This document shows, piece after piece, positions 1 through 8,360 of a stretch of DNA of 64,000 bases (within the stretch, counting starts at the first letter, position 1; each line of letters begins with the position of its first letter). Below the pieces are notes generated by a model, which ran no database searches, was not told where the DNA came from, and saw nothing but the letters and a program-made list of their open reading frames with translations. The position numbers and the translations under genes are program-made. This DNA comes from Sphingobacterium psychroaquaticum (lineage in GTDB: Bacteria; Bacteroidota; Bacteroidia; Sphingobacteriales; Sphingobacteriaceae), in contig NZ_FXAU01000007.1 of NCBI RefSeq assembly GCF_900177625.1, positions 124,729 to 188,728 of the forward strand. The letters run 5' to 3'.

Positions 1-438
1 TTGAAGGTGTCGGTGGGGCAGAATTTTAAATTCGGTCGTTTTCATTTAGACAATATGGTGGTGTACCAAAAGTCGAATGCCGAAGATGTACTGGCGGTTC
101 CGGAGCTGTATACATGGCATAGTTTCTACTATGCAAACGTATTATATAAGGTGGCTGATTTTCGAATTGGTGTCGATGCGCGCTTTAATACGCCTTTCCG
201 CTCACCATCCTATGCTATTAATATAGGGCAGTTCTATAATGATAATGCGCGGATTGAATATTCGACGTATCCAATCATGGATGCATGGGTTACAGCGAAT
301 ATTAGACGTGTTAATTTGTTCCTTGCTTATAATTTTATGAACCAAATGATATATCCGAAGGGATATTACACGGTTCGTAGGTATCCGATGAACGATGCAA
401 ACTTCCGGTTTGGGGTTTCCTGGAAATTTTATGACTAA
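1..438 (+). CDS. C-terminal end of an outer-membrane beta-barrel protein (putative porin), 5' end outside window
   Basis: Only the last 145 codons are present; the gene starts before the window, so the first codon here is not a credible start. The visible protein is rich in Tyr, Phe and Asn, shows alternating polar/hydrophobic strands separated by short turns, and ends in Trp-Lys-Phe-Tyr-Asp. Such an aromatic last strand is usual for outer-membrane barrels of Bacteroidota. The strand pattern resembles the phylum's putative-porin family more than a SusC-type receptor, but the plug or N-terminal region needed to decide is missing. Assignment to a barrel is inference from pattern; the exact family is uncertain. 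Confidence 0.6.
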   Translation: MKVSVGQNFKFGRFHLDNMVVYQKSNAEDVLAVPELYTWHSFYYANVLYKVADFRIGVDARFNTPFRSPSYAINIGQFYNDNARIEYSTYPIMDAWVTANIRRVNLFLAYNFMNQMIYPKGYYTVRRYPMNDANFRFGVSWKFYD

Positions 439-507
439 GGTTAGTAAATTTAATTTATTGTCTGTTAGTCGATTGCTGATTTAGGGTAAAAAAAAAGCAT
501 AAATATT

Positions 508-537
508 TTTGAAGATTAGATTTTAGGCTTATATTTG
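508..537 (+). promoter_or_regulatory. Bacteroidota-type promoter for the tRNA-Val cluster
   Basis: A TTTG at 508-511 is followed after 18 bases by TATATTTG at 530-537, matching the -33 TTTG / -7 TAnnTTTG pattern of the primary sigma factor in Bacteroidota. Transcription would start near 542, about 20 bases before the first tRNA. Confidence 0.7.
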
Positions 538-561
538 CACACGCAATAAGCAAAAAGGCAT

Positions 562-636
562 GGAGAATTAGCTCAGCTGGTTCAGAGCATCTGCCTTACA
601 AGCAGAGGGTCACTGGTTCGAATCCAGTATTCTCCA
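562..636 (+). tRNA. tRNA-Val (anticodon TAC)
   Basis: A 75-base cloverleaf with acceptor stem GGAGAAT/ATTCTCC, D-arm with AGCTGGTT, anticodon stem TCTGC/GCAGA and loop CTTACAA (anticodon TAC at 597-599), and T-arm with GGTTCGAATCC. Discriminator base is A at 636 and CCA is not encoded. First of three tandem valine tRNAs. Confidence 0.95.
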
Positions 637-646
637 CAACAAAAAA

Positions 647-721
647 GGAGGCTTAGCTCAGCTGGTTCAGAGCATCTGCCTTACAAGCAGAGGGTCACTG
701 GTTCGAATCCAGTAGCCTCCA
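647..721 (+). tRNA. tRNA-Val (anticodon TAC), second copy
   Basis: The body is identical to the first copy; the acceptor stem is GGAGGCT/AGCCTCC instead of GGAGAAT/ATTCTCC, so two base pairs changed on both strands while pairing was kept. Anticodon TAC lies at 682-684. Only 10 bases separate it from the first copy, consistent with one precursor transcript. Confidence 0.95.
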
Positions 722-724
722 CAG

Positions 725-752
725 AAAGCATCAAGAAATTGGTGCTTTTTTT
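725..752 (+). terminator. Hairpin with T run after the second tRNA-Val
   Basis: Stem AAAGCATCAA (725-734) pairs with TTGGTGCTTT (739-748) with one G-U pair, followed by a run of T. It may reduce read-through into the third tRNA or end the two-gene transcript. Confidence 0.7.
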
Positions 753-810
753 ATGAAAAATGGTTATCTTTAGAAGGCGTATGAAAATGCGACGACAAAG
801 ATCAAAATAG

Positions 811-885
811 GGGAGTTTAGCTCAGCTGGTTTAGAGCACTACCTCGACAAGGTAGGGGTCACTGGTTCGAACCCAGTAATTCCCA
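811..885 (+). tRNA. tRNA-Val (anticodon GAC)
   Basis: A 75-base cloverleaf: acceptor GGGAGTT/AATTCCC with one G-U pair, anticodon stem CTACC/GGTAG, loop TCGACAA giving anticodon GAC at 846-848, T-arm GGTTCGAACCC. It reads GUC and GUU valine codons and complements the two TAC copies upstream. Confidence 0.95.
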
Positions 886-913
886 CATTTTTTAGCGCGT
901 AAGCTACATGTAG

Positions 914-941
914 AGACACAAGATATTGTGTCTTTTTTTTT
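914..941 (+). terminator. Rho-independent terminator of the tRNA-Val cluster
   Basis: AGACACAA pairs with TTGTGTCT around a four-base loop, followed by at least eight T. It lies 28 bases after the third tRNA. On the other strand it also lies just downstream of the Lrp gene's stop at 951. Confidence 0.85.
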
Positions 942-950
942 GCCCAACCA

Positions 951-1409
951 CTAAATAGGATACGCCGTTTCATTTTTTGTTTCCGATAAGACAAAGTAGG
1001 TTTGTACCGTATTTACATGCGGTAGTACCGCTAGTTTATGGCGTAGGAACATGTGGTACCCTTCCATGTCTTTTGTGGCAATACGCAGCATAAAATCGTA
1101 GGATCCGGCCATTTGATAGCATTCCATCACTTCAGGGAACTTTGCTACTTCACGTTCAAACTCGTTGAGCACCTCTGCGGTATGTGCCTTTAGGAACACC
1201 TGCGAAAAAGAGATCAAGCCAATGCCAACTTTCTTTCGATCTAGAATTGCTACAGTCCGTTGAATGTAGCCGTTCGCTTTTAATTTTTTTACCCTTTCGT
1301 GCACAGCTGCAATAGATTTGCTGAGATGGTAAGACAATTCTTTATTGCTTAACGATGCATCCTTCTGTAGAAGGCGGAGAAGTTTGATGTCTGTGTTATC
1401 CAGTTCCAT
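951..1409 (-). CDS. Lrp/AsnC-family transcriptional regulator
   Basis: A 152-residue protein of the usual length for the feast/famine regulator family. Residues about 5-60 form the winged helix-turn-helix (DNTDIKLLRLLQKD then LSNKELSYHLSKS and AAVHERVKKL), and residues about 65-140 form the ligand-binding RAM domain (Ile/Phe-rich strands ending GSYDFMLRI and a VQTYFVLSE strand). It is divergent from the cysteine-synthase-like gene at 1563, and two palindromes sit in the shared AT-rich spacer. The likely role is control of that neighbour and of itself in response to an amino acid; this target is inferred from position. Confidence 0.9.
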   Translation of the reverse strand: MELDNTDIKLLRLLQKDASLSNKELSYHLSKSIAAVHERVKKLKANGYIQRTVAILDRKKVGIGLISFSQVFLKAHTAEVLNEFEREVAKFPEVMECYQMAGSYDFMLRIATKDMEGYHMFLRHKLAVLPHVNTVQTYFVLSETKNETAYPI

Positions 1410-1476
1410 AATAAGTTTTCTTGTCGCGAATCAAATTTATATAATTTTATTGTATGTATTATTGTTTAATATCATT

Positions 1477-1536
1477 ATTTCAATAAAATTTATGGAAATT
1501 ATATGTTGTTGTTGAATATTATCTTGTAATATTCAA
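1477..1536. promoter_or_regulatory. Two palindromes, candidate Lrp-family operator
   Basis: The second palindrome has perfect 10-base arms, TTGAATATTA (1512-1521) and TAATATTCAA (1527-1536), around TCTTG. The first has 11-base arms, ATTTCAATAAA (1477-1487) and TTTATGGAAAT (1489-1499), with one mismatch. Their centres are about 36 bases apart, between the Lrp gene and the gene at 1563. Several spaced AT-rich dyads fit Lrp-type octamer binding; the match to this regulator is inference. Confidence 0.5.
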
Positions 1537-1562
1537 TTTTTGTGTGTTAATATAGTATTGTT

Positions 1563-2618
1563 ATGCAAGAGATGATAAGTGAGTGTTTGTCACCTAAATT
1601 AGATTCAAAGTTTAAGCATTTATGGTGTTTGGTTGGTAACACGCCAATGTTGGAGTTACAGTATACCTATAAAGGTAAGCCTGGCCAGATTTATGTAAAA
1701 TGTGAGAATTACAATCTTACCGGAAGTATTAAAGATCGTATGGCCTTGTATATTTTATACAAAGCATATATGAATTGTGCAATCCGTCCAACAGATGTTA
1801 TTGTAGAAGCAACAAGTGGTAACACAGGGATTGCATTCTCTGCTATTGGTAAGGCATTGGGGCATGGCGTGAAGATCATTATGCCGAACTGGTTAAGTAA
1901 AGAGCGTATCGACATTATTAAAAGTATGGGCGCCGACATTCAATTGGTCTCTAAAGAAGAGGGCGGTTTCTTGGGTAGTATCCGTATGAGTGAAGAGCAA
2001 GCGGCTAAAGGTGGAGTCTTCCTTCCTCGTCAGTTCGAGAATCAATACAATGCGGAAGCGCATGAGTTGACAACAGGTAAAGAAATTATACAGCAGTTAG
2101 ATAGTATCGGTAAAGTAGCTGATGCTTTCGTTGCAGGTGTTGGAACAGGTGGTACAGTAATGGGCGTTGGAAACAGCTTGAAAAAAGTAAACCCATTTGT
2201 TAAGGTGCACCCATTAGAGCCGGCTGAAAGTCCAACATTGACTACCGGTTATAAAGTAGGATCGCACCGTATCCAAGGTATCTCCGATGAATTTATTCCG
2301 GCGATCGTCAAATTGAACGATTTAGACCCTGTTATCCAGGCTTCAGATGGCGATTCCATCATTATGGCGCAGAAATTGGCACAACAACTTGGTTTGGCCG
2401 TTGGTATCTCTTCAGGAGCGAATGTTATTGGAGCGATTAAGCTGAAAGAAGAGTTAGGCGATGACGCGACAGTGGTAACACTATTATGCGATGACAATAA
2501 GAAATACTTAAGTACAGATTTAGTAAAAGAAGAGCCTGTTAAAGACGGATTCATCTCTACAGACGTATCTTTTGAAGGATTTCATCCGATTAGCCGTTTA
2601 GCTAGTCCGTTAGTTTAA
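1563..2618 (+). CDS. Cysteine synthase-family PLP enzyme
   Basis: A 351-residue fold-type II PLP enzyme of the cysteine synthase/cystathionine beta-synthase family. Lys57 in the NLTGSIKDR motif is the expected Schiff-base lysine. EATSGNTG near residues 83-90 is the substrate-binding loop, [10 protein letters not shown] near 193-202 the phosphate-binding loop, and GISSGAN the C-terminal Ser contact. It would make cysteine from O-acetylserine and sulfide, or an analogous beta-replacement product. It is about 40 residues longer than CysK/CysM, with an N-terminal extension and a Ser/Pro-rich tail. It faces an Lrp regulator, suggesting amino-acid-responsive control. The substrate is not decided by the sequence. 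Confidence 0.85.
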   Translation: MQEMISECLSPKLDSKFKHLWCLVGNTPMLELQYTYKGKPGQIYVKCENYNLTGSIKDRMALYILYKAYMNCAIRPTDVIVEATSGNTGIAFSAIGKALGHGVKIIMPNWLSKERIDIIKSMGADIQLVSKEEGGFLGSIRMSEEQAAKGGVFLPRQFENQYNAEAHELTTGKEIIQQLDSIGKVADAFVAGVGTGGTVMGVGNSLKKVNPFVKVHPLEPAESPTLTTGYKVGSHRIQGISDEFIPAIVKLNDLDPVIQASDGDSIIMAQKLAQQLGLAVGISSGANVIGAIKLKEELGDDATVVTLLCDDNKKYLSTDLVKEEPVKDGFISTDVSFEGFHPISRLASPLV

Positions 2619-2641
2619 TAGACATATATAACCTAAAGTAT

Positions 2642-4339
2642 ATGAAAAGTCTTTTTAAAATTATACTGTTTGTGTGCCTGATGGCTCCGGCAGTTTTGTT
2701 TGCGCAAGAGGCAGATAGTTTGGTGTCGTTAGAAGGTGTTGAGTTTACGGAAGAATCAGTCTCTCCAGATACGTTGGCACAAGTTCCTGCGGATCTCGTG
2801 TTTAGTGAGAGCGCGCCTGATACAGTATCCAAAGACAGTACAGCTGCTACCAGTGGTGAGATTGCTCCTGCGGGCGGAGGAGAAGAGAAACAGTCCATGT
2901 GGGGTATTTTTATTGCGGGCTTATTGGGCGGTTTTGCGGCCTTTATTATGCCGTGTATCTTCCCTATGGTACCATTAACGGTCAGTTTCTTCACCAAAAA
3001 GAGTGGTTCACGTGCAAAAGCGATATCGCAAGCGTTACTATATGGCTTGTTTATTATTGTGATTTACGTAGCCTTGGGGATGTTAATCACCATTGTGTTC
3101 GGTTCCGATGCGCTTAACGCTTTGTCTACGAACGGTGTCTTTAACTTTATCTTTTTCTTGATATTAGTCATTTTTGCGGCGTCGTTTTTCGGTGCATTTG
3201 AAATGACCTTACCAAGTTCTTTCGTCAATAAAATTGATGCGAAATCAGATAAAGGAGGCCTCTTAGGTTTGTTCTTTATGGCCTTCAGTTTGGCGTTGGT
3301 TTCATTCTCTTGTACTGGACCAATTATTGGTACACTACTGGTAGAAGCTGCTTCAAAAGGAGAGCGCTTAGGTCCTGCAATCGGGATGTTAGGCTTCTCT
3401 ATTGCGTTGGCTATTCCGTTTGTAATTTTTGCAGTATTCCCTTCTATGATGAAGGCGATGCCTAAGTCGGGCGGTTGGTTAAACAGTGTGAAAGTTGTCC
3501 TTGGTTTCTTGGAGTTAGCATTAGCTTTGAAGTTTCTTTCCAATGTGGATTTGGCTTACCACTGGAACTGGTTGGATAGAGAGGTGTTTTTGGCGTTGTG
3601 GATCGTTATCTTTGGTCTGATGGGGCTTTACCTTATCGGAAAGATCAGCTTCTCGCACGATAGTCCTTTGGCTTATATGTCTGTTCCACGCACATTCTTC
3701 GCGATTGTAGTTTTTGCTTTTGTAATGTATATGATTCCAGGCATGTGGGGTGCACCATTGAAATCTATTTCTGCATTTCTCCCTCCATCTGCGACGCAGG
3801 ATTTTGATCTTTCGGTAGCGAATCTGGGTGCAGCACCGGCGGCATCACATGGTACAGGTAAAACGAAGAAATACCATGAAATATTCCACGAGCGTGGTAC
3901 ACCAAAAGGTTTTGATCCTTATTATGATTATGAAGAAGGATTAGCTGCTGCCAAAGAATTGAACAAACCCGTGTTGATCGATTTTACAGGTTGGAATTGT
4001 GTGAACTGCCGTAAGATGGAAGCGAACGTATGGACGGATCCAAAGGTTGCGTCGCTTCTACGTGATGAGTTTGTGATGATCGAACTCTTCGTGGATGACA
4101 GAACAGAATTGAAACCTGAGGAGCAGTATGTTTCGACTTATTCAGGTAAAAAGATTAATACGATAGGTAAAAAGAATAGTGATTTTCAGGCATCTACATT
4201 CAATAGCAATTCACAGCCGTTGTATGCGATCGTAGGTACCGATGGAAAGCTACTTCTTCCGCCTAGTGGCGCAGATTATGATGTAACGAGTTATGCGGCT
4301 TACCTGCTGCGAGGGATTGAAGCCTTCAAGAGCAAGTAA
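2642..4339 (+). CDS. DsbD-like thiol:disulfide interchange protein
   Basis: A 565-residue inner-membrane reductase that would carry electrons from cytoplasmic thioredoxin across the membrane. Residues 1-22 are a signal segment, 23-85 an acidic Ser/Thr/Glu-rich linker, and about 86-375 a polytopic DsbD/CcdA-type membrane domain whose paired cysteines lie in MPCIFPMVP (Cys105) and SCTGP (Cys224). Residues about 415-565 are a thioredoxin-like domain with WNCVNC (Cys453, Cys456). The periplasmic N-terminal DsbD-alpha domain of the E. coli protein is absent; the linker takes its place. It follows the PLP gene by 23 bases on the same strand. Confidence 0.88.
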   Translation: MKSLFKIILFVCLMAPAVLFAQEADSLVSLEGVEFTEESVSPDTLAQVPADLVFSESAPDTVSKDSTAATSGEIAPAGGGEEKQSMWGIFIAGLLGGFAAFIMPCIFPMVPLTVSFFTKKSGSRAKAISQALLYGLFIIVIYVALGMLITIVFGSDALNALSTNGVFNFIFFLILVIFAASFFGAFEMTLPSSFVNKIDAKSDKGGLLGLFFMAFSLALVSFSCTGPIIGTLLVEAASKGERLGPAIGMLGFSIALAIPFVIFAVFPSMMKAMPKSGGWLNSVKVVLGFLELALALKFLSNVDLAYHWNWLDREVFLALWIVIFGLMGLYLIGKISFSHDSPLAYMSVPRTFFAIVVFAFVMYMIPGMWGAPLKSISAFLPPSATQDFDLSVANLGAAPAASHGTGKTKKYHEIFHERGTPKGFDPYYDYEEGLAAAKELNKPVLIDFTGWNCVNCRKMEANVWTDPKVASLLRDEFVMIELFVDDRTELKPEEQYVSTYSGKKINTIGKKNSDFQASTFNSNSQPLYAIVGTDGKLLLPPSGADYDVTSYAAYLLRGIEAFKSK

Positions 4340-4389
4340 ACCGTAGTTAAATACGAGTTAATTTTTGTTTAATAGTTTATTGTAAAGTT

Positions 4390-4416
4390 AAACGGCGACC
4401 GCCCTGGTCGCCGTTT
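4390..4416. terminator. Bidirectional hairpin between convergent genes
   Basis: AAACGGCGACC (4390-4400) pairs perfectly with GGTCGCCGTTT (4406-4416) around a five-base loop. It lies between the DsbD-like gene and the convergent SNF2 gene. The T runs on either side are imperfect. Confidence 0.7.
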
Positions 4417-4417
4417 C

Positions 4418-7291
4418 TTATTTAAGGAGTTCTTGAATGTCCTCTTTGCTTAGTGACTTGATAAAGCTTTCCTCCGTTGTGATCAGTGCACTTGATAGCG
4501 CTTTCTTTCGCCCTTGTAAGGCCAATATTTTCTCTTCTACGGTATCTTTACTGATGAATTTATAGATAAATACGTTTTTCTTTTGTCCGATACGATGGGA
4601 GCGGTCTATGGCTTGCTGCTCTACGGCGGGGTTCCACCATGGGTCTAGGATGAATACGTAATCTGCCTCTGTGAGGTTCAATCCGACTCCACCGGCTTTG
4701 ATCGAAATCAAAAAGACTTGTACGGCTTCATTTTCTTTAAACACAGAAACGGCCTCTTGTCGATCTTTTGTGCTACCGTCCAGATACGCATAAGCAACCT
4801 TCTGTTTATCGAAGTGCTGCTTAAAGAGCTGTAGTTGCTTGACGAACTGAGAAAACACCAATACCTTGTGTCCCTCTGCCATAATGGAAGATAACATTTC
4901 TGTCACAGCATCAAATTTGCCCGAAGATATATCGGCGTTCTCGTCCAGCATCCGTGGATGATTGGCTAACTGACGCAGCTTGGTAAGCCCTTGCAGAAGT
5001 AAAATTTGGTTGCCTTTTCCATTTTGTTGGAGGGCATTGTCGAGCAAGGCATTGCGGTATTCCGATTTTACACTTTCATACTGTTCCGCTTGCTCTTCGT
5101 TCATCTGGCAGTATATCGTCTGTTCCGTTTTTGGTGGAAGCTCCTTGGCGACTTGGTCTTTGGTACGGCGTAAGATAAAAGGCTTTATTATAGCTTGTAG
5201 ACGCGCTGCCTTTTCTTCGTCTTTCTTCTTCTCGATAGGAAGTACAAATTCTTTTTGAAAGAAGCTGTATGAGCCCAATAATCCCGGGTTTGTGAAATGC
5301 ATCTGCGACCAGATGTCACCTACAGAGTTTTCGATAGGCGTTCCACTGAGCGCGAGTTTATGTTTACTCTTCAGCGTCTTTATGGCTTTAAAGGACTTCG
5401 ATGTCGGGTTTTTGATATGCTGACTTTCGTCCAGAATGATATAGTTGAAGAAGAATTTGGCGAGTAACTGCTCATCACTGCGTGCGATTCCATAGGTGGT
5501 GATGACGAGGTCAAAATGTGAAAATCCAAACGGATCTTTTAACCTGTTGGAGCCGGTATGGAGCAAGACACGTAATGCCGGTGCAAATTTTTCGGCTTCC
5601 TTTTGCCAATTATATATTAAGGAAGTGGGCAGAATTAATAAAGATGTTTTCGATTGTTCACTATCCCTGAGTTCTTCGCGTTGTTTCTGTAGCAAGGCTA
5701 GGGTTTGTACCGTCTTTCCAAGTCCCATATCATCGGCCAGGCAACCTCCAAATTTGTAACGTTGCAAAAAATGAAACCAGTTGTATCCTGCTTTTTGGTA
5801 GGGGCGTAGTTCTCCATTGAAATGTTCAGGAACGGGCTGGTCATCGATTTCATCAAATTCCATGAGTTTCTCCAGTTTTCGATGGAAAGTGACCTGCGTG
5901 TGTTCTGAGATTTCGTGGAGTAAGCCGATATGGGTCTTGCTGAAGGTCAGGGAATCACGCTTTGTTGCAAAATGAAATAGATGTTCATATTGTGCGAACC
6001 ACTCTTCAGGAATGATAGCGATCTCGCCATTAGGCAGGGTAAACTCTCTTATTCTGTTCAGGATATTGTCGCGAAGCTCAATGAAAGGGATTTCGTATGG
6101 CCCAAAATAAGCCATTGCCTTTACATCGAACCAATCGTTTTCTTCTTGAATTTCTATTTCAAGGGATGTTTTCCCAATAAAGATAGTTTTGTCTCCTTTC
6201 TCTTGCGTCACAGAAAAACCTTTTTCCTGGAGCAACTCTTGATATTGATTCAGCCAAGTGATAACCGAGCTATCATCAGCGGTGACATAGGAACCAAATA
6301 GCGCATCTTTCTTGTGTAAGCCGATGCTTTCTAGAAAGGTGGTTTGCTTTTTCTCCCAGGCTAACGACCGCTTAATGCGATGAAATGTATAGGTGTCTGT
6401 CTCCTCATGGTGCTGTAGTCGTACGGTTGTCGGCTGTTCGCCTCCCGAGGAAAACTCATACGGGCCATAGGCGAAAGATAGTTGTATGAAAGAATCGCCT
6501 GAGGTGACATAAAAAAGCTTGATAATGGGGCGTGCGTCTTCCTTGTGGGTTTTGATTTCAAAGCCTTCCGCATAAACATGATACTTCTCGATCAATCCGA
6601 CCACGAAGGTTTCGAAGTAACGCTTCTCGGTTGCACGAGGAACGGCGATATAGCGCTTATTTAAGAAAGGGCTGAGTTTTTTGCCGTCTATATCCTGATC
6701 AAAATGAAACAGTGTGTTTTCGAGGAGCAGCCATGCCTGTTTGTTGATGATGACCTGGGCACCTTTGTACATGAAATCCAATCGATTTCCTTTGTATTTG
6801 AGCGTTGGGAAATATCGGGTTTCGATGTCATCCCGGCGGAAATGAAACAAGATGAACATTGGTTCATCTGCGATGCGGAGCTCTTGATCTGCCGGATAAC
6901 CGTCCTTACTCATTAAGAATAGAGGTTTGTTTCCGATTTTTTCGAGCGCTAGAATCATATTCTGCTCAATTTTTGGGCGGAGGTGTTCTAGGATTTTCTT
7001 GTCAAATATTTTTCCAAAGAAATCGACTGGGCGAATAGCTTTTTTATGGTGTCGTTTGATGATGTTCGTCTGTTCGATTTCATCTAATAATTTGATGATT
7101 TGATAGTCGGTTTCATCAAGGGCAGACGCGAAGTCACCAATCGTATTCGTGAAGATGCGCTTGTAGCTAAGCGAGTAAGAACCATTCGGATTAAGTTGAA
7201 CAACATGAGGCTCAATAAGAAACCCGAGATAGGGGTGTTCTCCTAACGAATAGACTAACTTGAATGGCAATTTACTGTCGACTTGTTGCAT
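4418..7291 (-). CDS. SNF2/Rad54-family ATP-dependent helicase (DEAD/DEAH superfamily)
   Basis: The chosen start at 7291 (Met-Gln-Gln-Val-Asp) gives 957 residues; the frame stays open for 16 more codons upstream, but they look unlike the family. The N-terminal half is a long mixed alpha/beta region common in bacterial SNF2 proteins. The C-terminal half has the translocase motifs in order: DDMGLGKTVQTL (Walker A), LILPTSLIYNW, ILDESQHIKN (a DESQ form of DEAH), LSGTPIENS, LVFSQF, LDGSTKDRQ, and QAIDRSHRIGQ (motif VI). It should use ATP to move along double-stranded DNA and remodel bound protein, as HepA/RapA relatives do. It appears to stand alone between convergent dsbD-like and upstream dapF. 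The physiological target is unknown. Confidence 0.92.
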   Translation of the reverse strand: MQQVDSKLPFKLVYSLGEHPYLGFLIEPHVVQLNPNGSYSLSYKRIFTNTIGDFASALDETDYQIIKLLDEIEQTNIIKRHHKKAIRPVDFFGKIFDKKILEHLRPKIEQNMILALEKIGNKPLFLMSKDGYPADQELRIADEPMFILFHFRRDDIETRYFPTLKYKGNRLDFMYKGAQVIINKQAWLLLENTLFHFDQDIDGKKLSPFLNKRYIAVPRATEKRYFETFVVGLIEKYHVYAEGFEIKTHKEDARPIIKLFYVTSGDSFIQLSFAYGPYEFSSGGEQPTTVRLQHHEETDTYTFHRIKRSLAWEKKQTTFLESIGLHKKDALFGSYVTADDSSVITWLNQYQELLQEKGFSVTQEKGDKTIFIGKTSLEIEIQEENDWFDVKAMAYFGPYEIPFIELRDNILNRIREFTLPNGEIAIIPEEWFAQYEHLFHFATKRDSLTFSKTHIGLLHEISEHTQVTFHRKLEKLMEFDEIDDQPVPEHFNGELRPYQKAGYNWFHFLQRYKFGGCLADDMGLGKTVQTLALLQKQREELRDSEQSKTSLLILPTSLIYNWQKEAEKFAPALRVLLHTGSNRLKDPFGFSHFDLVITTYGIARSDEQLLAKFFFNYIILDESQHIKNPTSKSFKAIKTLKSKHKLALSGTPIENSVGDIWSQMHFTNPGLLGSYSFFQKEFVLPIEKKKDEEKAARLQAIIKPFILRRTKDQVAKELPPKTEQTIYCQMNEEQAEQYESVKSEYRNALLDNALQQNGKGNQILLLQGLTKLRQLANHPRMLDENADISSGKFDAVTEMLSSIMAEGHKVLVFSQFVKQLQLFKQHFDKQKVAYAYLDGSTKDRQEAVSVFKENEAVQVFLISIKAGGVGLNLTEADYVFILDPWWNPAVEQQAIDRSHRIGQKKNVFIYKFISKDTVEEKILALQGRKKALSSALITTEESFIKSLSKEDIQELLK

Positions 7292-7375
7292 GGAAATAAT
7301 AGCTTCCTTCTTTCCTGAAAAAGGTACCAATATACACAATAAATACCTAAAAGGTCGACTTATAAAGGTGAAAAG

Positions 7376-8155
7376 CTATATTTTGCCGTCGAAAACAAAA
7401 TTTGCAGGTCCTTTAAGTCGTACGTTCGTGAAGTTGTTGTTATCGCGGTAGAAGGCGATGTAAAGCTGGCCACCCAAAACACGAATAGGAATCTCCTGTT
7501 GGCCTGTTTTGTTTTCAGCTATTGCCATTGCCATTGCGGCTGCGGTAGCGCCGGTGCCACACGCCAATGTTTCATCTTCTACGCCTCGTTCGAAAGTTCG
7601 TACAAAATAACCATTTGCTTCTTTTTCAATGAAGTTCACATTGATCCCTTCTTGTTTGTATGTGTCGTTGTTGCGGATGCTGTACCCCGCTTCGTAGACA
7701 TTTAGTTCCTGGAGATTGTCTACTTGCTTTATGAAGTGCGGGGATCCTGTGTTTAGGACGTATGCCTCGCCGTCTCGCGTCACTTCGTGGACATCGATCA
7801 TCCCTAGATTTACTTGATCTCCTTCAATTGAAGCGTGGTGCGGTCCGTCTACTGCCAAAAAGGCAGTTTCCTTGTCAATAATGCCAAGGTCTCGTGCAAA
7901 CGCAACAATGCAACGACCTCCATTTCCACACATGGTGCCTTCGTTGCCATCCGCATTGTAGTAAACCATTTCAAAATCAAAATTTTCTGTATATTGTAGG
8001 AGCATCAGGCCGTCGGCACCAATGCCAAACCTACGGTCGCACAGTTGATTGACCAAAGTTGTGTTTTCTCGATTAAAAGCGGCATTCCGATTGTCTACTA
8101 AAATAAAATCGTTTCCAGCACCTTGGTATTTTGAGAATTTGATTTTTGCATCCAT
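7376..8155 (-). CDS. dapF: Diaminopimelate epimerase
   Basis: A 259-residue enzyme that interconverts LL- and meso-diaminopimelate for lysine and peptidoglycan synthesis. The N-terminal KYQGAGNDF signature is present. The catalytic cysteines are Cys76 in MCGNGGR and Cys199 in ACGTGAT; ERGVEDETLACGTG is the family signature. Length is slightly under the usual 270 residues. The window also carries dapB (15.9 kb) of the same pathway, but not adjacent. It is divergent from the DegP gene. Confidence 0.96.
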   Translation of the reverse strand: MDAKIKFSKYQGAGNDFILVDNRNAAFNRENTTLVNQLCDRRFGIGADGLMLLQYTENFDFEMVYYNADGNEGTMCGNGGRCIVAFARDLGIIDKETAFLAVDGPHHASIEGDQVNLGMIDVHEVTRDGEAYVLNTGSPHFIKQVDNLQELNVYEAGYSIRNNDTYKQEGINVNFIEKEANGYFVRTFERGVEDETLACGTGATAAAMAMAIAENKTGQQEIPIRVLGGQLYIAFYRDNNNFTNVRLKGPANFVFDGKI

Positions 8156-8296
8156 GAACGTGAAAATTTGATGTAAAATTAATATTCTTGTTACAATTGT
8201 GAGAATGATTGTTAAAACTTGTTAAAAATAGTCCTAAAGAGCTTGTTGTTAACATTTTTTAACTGACAAATGATGTTATGCCATGCCTAATGGTAT

Positions 8297-8304
8297 TACA
8301 TTTG
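8297..8304 (+). promoter_or_regulatory. Candidate -7 box for the DegP-type protease gene
   Basis: TACATTTG matches TAnnTTTG and would start transcription near 8309, giving a leader of about 50 bases before the ATG at 8361. No clear -33 TTTG is seen at the expected distance. Confidence 0.45.
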
Positions 8305-8360
8305 AATAGACTCTTCATACAAGAGTAAAACAATTTAAGATAATAATAGCAATTACGAAT

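Noticed and set aside
2602..2997. 131-codon minus-strand frame opposite the DsbD-like gene
   Set aside because: Antisense shadow of the signal peptide and linker coding sequence; no independent support.
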